Source: a bacterium (GTDB lineage: Bacteria > Patescibacteriota > Minisyncoccia > Minisyncoccales > CG1-02-41-26). Taken from it: a DNA stretch of 33,120 bases. Location: contig JAUXAO010000001.1 of assembly GCA_030619905.1 (NCBI GenBank), positions 183,051 to 216,170 on the forward strand, read 5' to 3'. Both the position numbers and the translations under genes were made by a program. Shown in pieces: positions 26,748-33,120 of the stretch. The notes beneath the pieces were generated by a model. The model saw only the letters and a list, made by a program, of their open reading frames with translations. It had not been told where the DNA came from and made no database searches. Every line of letters begins with the position of its first letter. Within the stretch, counting starts at the first letter, position 1.

Positions 26748-27467
26748 ATGTTCATTCATTACAGGACAAAAGCTTTCTTTTTAAATGAACAGAATAGAGG
26801 GGAAGCTAATCGACTTTTTACAATTTTCACCAATGACTTTGGAAAATTGAGAATTTTTGGGAAAGCCATTCGAAAAATTAGATCAAAATTGAGGGCTGGT
26901 ACTGAGATTTTTTCTCTGTCAGAAATTGAATTTATTCAGGGGAAAAGTCATAAAACATTAACTGACACCGTTCTAATTGATAGATTTGAAAATATAAAAG
27001 AAAATCCAGAGAAATTGAAAGTCGCTTTTCAAGTAGCTGAAACCATGAATTCTTTTTTAGAAGAAGAGGAGAGAGATGATGAAATTTGGAGGCTATTAGA
27101 GGAAACTATTCAGAGATTAAATAACTGCTCACTGAAAACTAAAAACTATTCACTGATTTATTATTATTTCTTCTGGAATCTTGTTTCTATTTTAGGATAT
27201 AAACCCGAACTTTATCATTGTTCTGTTTGCCAGAAAAAATTACTTCCATACAATCTCTGTTTTTCCTCAAAAGAAGGCGGAATAGTTTGTGAATCTTGTT
27301 TTCAGAAAATGGATAAAAAAACAAAAGATTTCTATTTGAAGATAAATATAAATGTAGTTAAAATTTTAAGACTGATTATTAAAAAGAATTGGAATATTTT
27401 AAAACAGTTAAGAATAGGGGAAGAAGATAAAGAAAATCTTAACTCCCTTTTAAAAAAAATTAAATAA
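26748..27467 (+). CDS. recO: DNA repair protein RecO
   Basis: N-terminal OB fold 'YRTKAFFLNEQNRGEANRLFTIFTNDFGKLRIFGKAIRKIRSKLRAG', zinc motif 'CSVCQKKL...CESC'. Confidence 0.9.
   Translation: MFIHYRTKAFFLNEQNRGEANRLFTIFTNDFGKLRIFGKAIRKIRSKLRAGTEIFSLSEIEFIQGKSHKTLTDTVLIDRFENIKENPEKLKVAFQVAETMNSFLEEEERDDEIWRLLEETIQRLNNCSLKTKNYSLIYYYFFWNLVSILGYKPELYHCSVCQKKLLPYNLCFSSKEGGIVCESCFQKMDKKTKDFYLKININVVKILRLIIKKNWNILKQLRIGEEDKENLNSLLKKIK
27129..27156 (+). repeat. 7-bp-period array inside recO
   Basis: TCACTGA AAACTAA AAACTAT TCACTGA, encoding CSLKTKNYSL. Confidence 0.75.
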
Positions 27468-27485
27468 GTTAAACTAAATAAATAT

Positions 27486-29144
27486 ATGTTTAAAAAACCT
27501 TTGATAATTTTCCTGATAGTTTTATTTCTAGGAGTAGGATTAACAGGTCTTTGGTATTATCAAAAGAACAATTATTCCAAAGAAATATTAAAGATCGAAA
27601 TCTTAGGCCCAGAATATGCTCAGGCTGGGGAAGAAATTGAATATTTGGTGAGATACAAGAACAACGGCAACGTTGTTTTAGAAGACCCAGAACTTATTTT
27701 TGAATATCCAAAATATTCGTTTCTTCAGAATGGTGAAGAATTAAGATGGACCAAAAAAGTTGAAGATATTTATCCTGGAGAAGAAAAAAGTGTTAAATTT
27801 AAGTCACGGCTTTTAGGCAAAGAAAATGAAATAGTTACTGCTCAAGCTTGGTTAAGTTATCAACCAAAAAATCTGAAGGCGCGCTATGAATCAAAAACAA
27901 CCTTTAGCACTCAAATCAAATTTGTTCCTTTAACTTTTGAATTTGATCTTGCTTCAAAAATTGAAACAGGTCAGGAACTTCAGTTTTCTTTAAACTATTT
28001 TTCTAATTTTAATTGTGAACTTTCTGACTTGAGAATTAAACTTGACTATCCTAATGGATTTCTTTTTAAAAGTTCTTCACCTCAAACTTTAGAAGAAACC
28101 GAATGGGAAATTACTTCTCTTTTTCAAGCTAGTGGAGGAAGGATAAAGATTTTAGGGGAAATTGAGGGGGAAACAGGAGATCAAAAAGTTTTTCGAGGGG
28201 AACTAGGTATTTATATAGAAGGGGAATTTATTGTTTTAAAAGAGGCTGCTCAATCAATTCAGATTATTGAACCTGCTATTTATATTTCCCAGATGGTGAA
28301 CAATTCTCCAGATTATATTGCTAACCCCGGTGATTTACTCCATTACGAAATTTTCTTTAAGAATATTGGCAAAAAATCTTTTAGCAAAAAGTTCTTATTA
28401 GTTAGACTTGAAGGTAGAGCTTTTGATTTAGAAACTTTACGATCAGATAAAGGTGAGACAGGTCCGAGAGATAATTCTATAATTTTTGATTGGAAAAATG
28501 TTCCAAAACTAAGTTTTCTGGATGCTGGTGAGGAAGGAAAAATTGAATTCTGGATAAAAGTGAAAGATGAAGATTCTGGCGAGGAAATAAAGAATCCCTC
28601 ATTGAAAGACAGAATTCTGATTAGTGAAGCGGAGAAAGAATTTGAAATAAAAGTTAACTCGAAACTCATTGTCTTACAAAAAGCTTATTTTCAGGAAGAA
28701 TTTTTCGGTAATTCTGGCCCTCTGCCTCCAAAAGTAGGTGAGGCTACGACTTATACAATTCTCTGGCAAGTTAAAAACTACTGGAATGATCTTAATAATG
28801 TAAAAGTTAAAGCTGTTCTGCCAAATAATGTAAAACCTACTGGTCGAATTTTTTCTGAGGATGCCAAGTTTACTTTTGATCCTGCCAGCCGAGAAGCAAT
28901 TTGGAACATAGGAGATGTGGCGGCTTATGAGGGAATAGGAAAAACACCTTTGACCTTAGCTTTTCAGGTTGTTTTAACCCCTGATTTAAACCAAGAAGGA
29001 AAAACAGCTCTTTTGGTTAAAGAAGCAGAAGTCATGGGTCAGGATAAGTTTACTCAAGACATATTAAATTCAAAAGCGTCAGAAATTGACACTAGCTTAC
29101 CAGATGATGAAACTATTACTGAGCAACAGGGAATTGTTCAATAA
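27486..29144 (+). CDS. Membrane-anchored DUF11/CARDB-like repeat protein
   Basis: N-terminal TM 'LIIFLIVLFLGVGLTGLWYY', repeats such as 'GPEYAQAGEEIEYLVRYKNNGNVVLEDPELIFEYP', 'NPGDLLHYEIFFKNIGKKSF'. Confidence 0.75.
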   Translation: MFKKPLIIFLIVLFLGVGLTGLWYYQKNNYSKEILKIEILGPEYAQAGEEIEYLVRYKNNGNVVLEDPELIFEYPKYSFLQNGEELRWTKKVEDIYPGEEKSVKFKSRLLGKENEIVTAQAWLSYQPKNLKARYESKTTFSTQIKFVPLTFEFDLASKIETGQELQFSLNYFSNFNCELSDLRIKLDYPNGFLFKSSSPQTLEETEWEITSLFQASGGRIKILGEIEGETGDQKVFRGELGIYIEGEFIVLKEAAQSIQIIEPAIYISQMVNNSPDYIANPGDLLHYEIFFKNIGKKSFSKKFLLVRLEGRAFDLETLRSDKGETGPRDNSIIFDWKNVPKLSFLDAGEEGKIEFWIKVKDEDSGEEIKNPSLKDRILISEAEKEFEIKVNSKLIVLQKAYFQEEFFGNSGPLPPKVGEATTYTILWQVKNYWNDLNNVKVKAVLPNNVKPTGRIFSEDAKFTFDPASREAIWNIGDVAAYEGIGKTPLTLAFQVVLTPDLNQEGKTALLVKEAEVMGQDKFTQDILNSKASEIDTSLPDDETITEQQGIVQ

Positions 29145-29150
29145 AAAACT

Positions 29151-30506
29151 ATGGATTTAACTCAAAAAATTATTTCTCTTTGTAAAAGACGCGGTTTTAT
29201 CTTTCCTTGTTCTGAAATCTATGAAGGATTAGGAGGGGTTTATGATTTTGGGCCTTTAGGAGTGGAATTAAAGAATAATCTTAAAAAAACCTGGTGGGAA
29301 GAAATGATTAAAAACCATGATGATATTGTCGGCTTAGATGCTGCGATTTTGATGAATCCACAAGTATGGAAAGCATCTGGCCATTTGAGCGCTGGTTTTG
29401 CTGATGAATTAATGGAGTGTAAAGATTGTCGTAAACGGTTTAAATTCGATGAATTAAATGGAGATAAATGTCCGGAATGCGGCGGGAAATTAGGCAAACC
29501 TAGAAAATTTAATTTAATGATGAAAACCTATGTTGGGCCGGTTGAAGATGAAGCAACTGTTACCTATTTGCGGCCAGAAACCTGCCAAGGGATTTATATC
29601 AATTTTTTGAATGTTATGAGTTCAATGCGCCTCAAAATTCCATTTGGCATGGTTCAAATTGGTAAAGCCTTTCGGAATGAAATTAACCCCAAAAATTTTG
29701 TCTTTAGGACTCGGGAATTCGAGCAAATGGAAATGGAATGGTTCTGTCATCCTAAAGAGGCAAACAAATACTTTGATTATTGGAAAGAGGAAAGATTAAA
29801 GTGGTATCAAAAACTGGGAATGCGAAAGGAAAATTTAAGGGCTAAAGAAATTTCAAAAGAAGAAAGAGCTCATTATGCTAAGAGACAAATAGATATTGAA
29901 TACCATTTTCCTTTTGGCTGGGGAGAGATTGAAGGGGTTCATAATCGGGGAGATTGGGACCTTAAAAACCATTCAAAATATTCCGGAAAAGATTTGAGCT
30001 ATACAGAGGAAGATGGCTCCAAATACTACCCATATATTATTGAAACTTCAGTCGGAGTGGAAAGAGCTCTTTTTGCCTTTTTATTCGAGGCCTATCAGGA
30101 GATTAAAGGGGGGAGGACAACTACCACAGAATCAGCTAAAGAAGTTGAAGTTTTGTTAAAATTACCCAAATCTTTGGCTCCCATAAAGATTGCTGTGCTG
30201 CCGCTTGTTAAAAATAAGCCAGAGATTGTCAAAAAAGCAAAAGAAGTTTATCAGTTATTAAAACCTTATTTTGTCTGCCAATATGATGAAGTAGGCTCGA
30301 TTGGCAGAAGATACCGAAGAGTTGATGAAGTGGGTGTCGTTGCCTCGATTACATGTGATTTTCAAACATTGGAAGATAATACAATCACAATAAGAGAAAG
30401 AGATAGTATGAAACAAATAAGAGTTGAAATCTCAAAATTACAAGAAGTAATTCAAAAAATTCTTAAGGGAAAAAATTTTTTAGAGCTCGGAAAACTTGTT
30501 AAATAA
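29151..30506 (+). CDS. glyQS: Glycyl-tRNA synthetase (alpha2 type)
   Basis: 'KRRGFIFPCSEIYEGLGGVYDFGPLGVELKNNLKKTWWEEMI', 'CQGIYINFLNV', 'IGKAFRNEINPKNFVFRTREFEQMEMEWFCHP', 'ETSVGVERALFAFL'. Confidence 0.97.
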   Translation: MDLTQKIISLCKRRGFIFPCSEIYEGLGGVYDFGPLGVELKNNLKKTWWEEMIKNHDDIVGLDAAILMNPQVWKASGHLSAGFADELMECKDCRKRFKFDELNGDKCPECGGKLGKPRKFNLMMKTYVGPVEDEATVTYLRPETCQGIYINFLNVMSSMRLKIPFGMVQIGKAFRNEINPKNFVFRTREFEQMEMEWFCHPKEANKYFDYWKEERLKWYQKLGMRKENLRAKEISKEERAHYAKRQIDIEYHFPFGWGEIEGVHNRGDWDLKNHSKYSGKDLSYTEEDGSKYYPYIIETSVGVERALFAFLFEAYQEIKGGRTTTTESAKEVEVLLKLPKSLAPIKIAVLPLVKNKPEIVKKAKEVYQLLKPYFVCQYDEVGSIGRRYRRVDEVGVVASITCDFQTLEDNTITIRERDSMKQIRVEISKLQEVIQKILKGKNFLELGKLVK

Positions 30507-30512
30507 TTTCAA

Positions 30513-30790
30513 CTATTTCTCTATCAGTTTTTTTATATTTATAAATACTTTATTAAAATCGAGACTCGAAATTTTACATATTTTTTTGAGAATGTAAAGT
30601 GGTATTCTATTTTTTCTTACTCTCCAGGCAGAAAAAGTAGCCTTATGGATTTCTAAAAATTTAGCACAATTTTGATCTCTCCCAAACCTTTCCCTTATTT
30701 TTTAAGGGTAGCCTTGTATTTTTACTAACATATTTACCAATACAGGTTGGGAAAGCTGAAAGTTTAATTTTACCTTGGTCTTTCAAAATT
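30513..30790 (-). pseudogene. Possible remnant of an HTH-containing gene, frameshifted
   Basis: Minus strand reads '...KIRERFGRDQNCAKFLEIHKATFSAWRVRKNRIPLYILKKICKISSLDFNKVFINIKKLIEK*' (30701 to 30513); an upstream segment in another frame reads 'KIKLSAFPTCIGKYVSKNTRLPLKNKGKVWERSKLC*'. Confidence 0.4.
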
Positions 30791-30858
30791 TTTAAATAAG
30801 TTCTTATATAACTCTAACTATGATAACTAAAATGATTTTAAATAAGGAGAGAAATAAA

Positions 30859-31806
30859 ATGAGATGTCCAAATTGCGGAAACCAAAATGTAGTCAAAAAA
30901 GGCAGAAGAAAAACTAAATTTGGGTTCAGGCAATTTTATTATTGCAAAGATTGCGAAAAAGGGTTTGTCGGCAGCAAGCTCCCCCATAAAACTTATGGCC
31001 CAAAAATTATTATCAGTGCTGTTAGTTATTACAATCTTGGCAATACACTGGAAACATCTGCTAAACTTACCAACAGAAGATTTAAGGTTAAGGTTTCCAA
31101 AAGTTCTGTCAGCCAATGGTTGAAAGAGCTAAAATATATCTGCACATACAACAAAATCAGACCGGAAGTAGCAAAAAATTATGACCAAGCGATTTTGATC
31201 AGTAAAACTTTTAAGCATAATGATTTAGCTTATAATTTTAAATACCATAAACCAAAATTAGAAATGTTTTGTAGAAATAATGACTTTTTTCCTCTGGCGA
31301 TATATATCAAAAATTTTGAAAAGGGCTGCCCTGATTTTTTTGATGATATTAAAAACAGATGTTCTCAGACAAAGATTAAAGTCAACATTAAAAAAGAGAG
31401 CAGATATAATAATGCTTGTCGGTTAGCTGAGTTTGCTTTGAAATCTTGCGATGTCAGTTCTAAAAGGCACTCAGTGGTTGAAAATTTTATGCTTACTAAT
31501 GATTCTTCAACTATTGCCTGCGAAGTGCCAGTCTGGCTTTGGGAGAAAAATCTGGATATGGGAATAAGCGGGCATGTTGATATTTTGCAAATTAGGTCTA
31601 ATAAAATATATGTTTTAGATTTTAAGCCAAATGCGTTAAGAGAAAATGAACAAAAAGTTGCCTCCCAGCTTTTTTGGTATGCCTCAGGTTTATCGTTTAG
31701 AACTTCTATCCCGTTTAAAAATTTTACCTGTGCTTGGTTTAATGATAAAATTTATTATAAGTTTAACCCAGCAGATACAAAAGTTAGATTTTTAAGAAGC
31801 AACTAA
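30859..31806 (+). CDS. Zinc-ribbon + HTH (transposase-like) fused to RecB-family PD-(D/E)XK nuclease
   Basis: N-term 'MRCPNCGNQNVVKKGRRKTKFGFRQFYYCKDCEKGF' plus 'TSAKLTNRRFKVKVSKSSVSQWLKE'; C-term 'IACEVPVW...GHVDIL...IYVLDFKPN...SQLFWYA' (E, GhxD, DxK, QxxxY). Start at 30859 from SD AAGGAG. Confidence 0.8.
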   Translation: MRCPNCGNQNVVKKGRRKTKFGFRQFYYCKDCEKGFVGSKLPHKTYGPKIIISAVSYYNLGNTLETSAKLTNRRFKVKVSKSSVSQWLKELKYICTYNKIRPEVAKNYDQAILISKTFKHNDLAYNFKYHKPKLEMFCRNNDFFPLAIYIKNFEKGCPDFFDDIKNRCSQTKIKVNIKKESRYNNACRLAEFALKSCDVSSKRHSVVENFMLTNDSSTIACEVPVWLWEKNLDMGISGHVDILQIRSNKIYVLDFKPNALRENEQKVASQLFWYASGLSFRTSIPFKNFTCAWFNDKIYYKFNPADTKVRFLRSN

Positions 31807-31879
31807 TTTTGTCTCTAGAGTAGGCAATGGATTTAGGAAGGAATTTAGTTCTGATTGGAAGAGTGTGAAGATAAAACAA

Positions 31880-31907
31880 GTGACCCATTTTGGAAATTTT
31901 ATATAAT
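31880..31907 (+). promoter_or_regulatory. Putative promoter GTGACC-N16-TATAAT upstream of the 31939 gene
   Basis: GTGACC 31880-31885, TATAAT 31902-31907, ATG at 31939. Confidence 0.45.
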
Positions 31908-31938
31908 AGAAATAAGTAAAAGATACATCTATTAACCA

Positions 31939-33120
31939 ATGAAAAAATGTAAAAAAGGAAAAAACATAAAGAATATAGACATGGTTCTTAAATACAAAAA
32001 AGCCCTGAATTTTGGAAAAGTGTTTAAGGAAAGGCGTGGAGCTAGGCGTGTTTCCTTTGCTGGGCTGATTTTGACAATTCTTATTATAATTTTAATTTTT
32101 CCTGTAAATCTTTTAGCAACAGCCTGGGAAGTAGATACAGCGGTTTATGAGAATGTGTATAAATATGTGGGTTCTCAAGAAACAACTCCTTGCGGTGTAA
32201 CCTTCAGCTCTGACGGAAGCAAGATGTATATTATGGGAACTGCCAGTGATACAGTACATCAATATACACTTTCTACTGCCTGGGATGTTTTAACAGCAAC
32301 TTATGCTGATAAATCTAAATATGTGCGTTCTCAAGATACTTCTCCTTATGATATAACCTTTAGCTCTGATGGAAGTAAGATGTATATTGTGGGAACTGCC
32401 AATGATACAGTATATCAATATACACTTTCTACTGCCTGGGATGTTTCAACAGCAACTTATGCTGATAAATCTAAAGATGTAAGTTCTCAAGAAACATTGC
32501 CTCGTGGTGTAACCTTTAGTTCTGACGGAAGCAAGATGTATATTATGGGAACTGCCAGTGTTACAGTACATCAATATACACTTTCTACTGCCTGGGATGT
32601 TTCAACAGCAACTTATGCTGATAAATCTAAAGATGTGAGTTCTCAAGATACTTCTCCTTATGATATAACCTTCAGCTCTGACGGAAGCAAGATGTATATT
32701 ATGGGATATACCACCGATACAGTATATCAATATACACTTTCTACTGCCTGGGATGTTTCAACAGCAACTTATGCTGATAAATCTAAAGATGTAAGTTCTC
32801 AAGAAACAACTCCTCGTGGTGTAACCTTCAGCTCTGACGGAAGCAAGATGTATATTGTGGGAAGTGCCAGCGATACAGTATATCAATATACACTTTCTAC
32901 TGCCTGGGATGTTTCAACAGCAACTTATGCTGATAAATCTAAATATGTGGGTTCTCAAGAAACATCTCCTCACGGTGTAACCTTTAGCTCTGACGGAAGC
33001 AAGATGTATATTGTGGGAAGTGCCAGCGATACAGTACATCAATATACACTTTCTACTGCCTGGGATGTTTCAACAGCAACTTATGCTGATAAATCTAAAG
33101 ATGTAAGTTCTCAAGAAACA
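31939..33120 (+). CDS. Secreted beta-propeller-like repeat protein (3' truncated by window)
   Basis: ATG at 31939, TM/signal 'FAGLILTILIIILIFPVNLLATAWEVDT', then 52-aa repeats 'GVTFSSDGSKMYIVGSASDTVYQYTLSTAWDVSTATYADKSKDVSSQETTP'; no stop before the window end, so absent from the ORF track. Confidence 0.85.
   Translation, partial: MKKCKKGKNIKNIDMVLKYKKALNFGKVFKERRGARRVSFAGLILTILIIILIFPVNLLATAWEVDTAVYENVYKYVGSQETTPCGVTFSSDGSKMYIMGTASDTVHQYTLSTAWDVLTATYADKSKYVRSQDTSPYDITFSSDGSKMYIVGTANDTVYQYTLSTAWDVSTATYADKSKDVSSQETLPRGVTFSSDGSKMYIMGTASVTVHQYTLSTAWDVSTATYADKSKDVSSQDTSPYDITFSSDGSKMYIMGYTTDTVYQYTLSTAWDVSTATYADKSKDVSSQETTPRGVTFSSDGSKMYIVGSASDTVYQYTLSTAWDVSTATYADKSKYVGSQETSPHGVTFSSDGSKMYIVGSASDTVHQYTLSTAWDVSTATYADKSKDVSSQET
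32173..33120 (+). repeat. 156-bp tandem repeats, 6 full copies plus start of a 7th
   Basis: 'TCTCAAGA' recurs at 32173, 32329, 32485, 32641, 32797, 32953, 33109, exactly 156 bp apart, in frame. Confidence 0.97.

Noticed and set aside
30692-30708. CCCTTA-TTTTT-TAAGGG hairpin as a terminator of glyQS
   Set aside because: It lies about 190 bp beyond glyQS, the stem is only 6 bp and there is no following T tract; it falls inside the HTH remnant.
32173-33120. CRISPR array
   Set aside because: 156-bp units are contiguous, in frame and coding; no unique spacers. The 7-bp arrays likewise have no spacer structure.
1-33120. DGR reverse transcriptase or template repeat
   Set aside because: No RT-like ORF and no non-coding AAC-rich copy of the 6430-6605 segment seen, so only a target is claimed.
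1-33120. tRNA or rRNA genes
   Set aside because: No cloverleaf or rRNA motif recognised; the only T-arm-like GGTTCGA signal found belongs to the tmRNA.

Overview
The window is AT-rich and gene-dense. It looks like a Candidate Phyla Radiation/Patescibacteria genome, judged from gene content and protein style rather than a search. The left half (1-18.4 kb) is a cell-surface locus: a giant Thr/Ser/Glu-rich protein with DUF1566/FISUMP (C-type-lectin-like) domains, a WxL-like protein flanked by two DUF916-like membrane proteins, a dockerin protein, and four tandem membrane-anchored cohesin-like proteins. The middle (18.4-30.5 kb) is housekeeping: Nudix, MGMT-like, rplT/rpmI/infC, tmRNA, smpB, argS, histidine phosphatase, ileS, recO, a DUF11-like protein and glyQS. 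The right end has a zinc-ribbon/HTH protein fused to a RecB-like PD-(D/E)XK nuclease, and the start of a protein with perfect 156-bp tandem repeats. Strongest observations: (1) the tmRNA 5' end overlaps the last codons of smpB, so RNase P maturation should turn the smpB message into a non-stop mRNA, with infC starting 19 nt after the tmRNA; (2) a FISUMP domain has an A-to-N codon signature like a diversity-generating-retroelement variable region, and a related upstream domain has TGA at its conserved Trp; (3) 7-bp-period repeat arrays occur inside genes, including signal peptides, argS and recO; (4) WxL-like/DUF916 and cohesin/dockerin genes are co-located; (5) a transposase-like DNA-binding domain is fused to a RecB-type nuclease.
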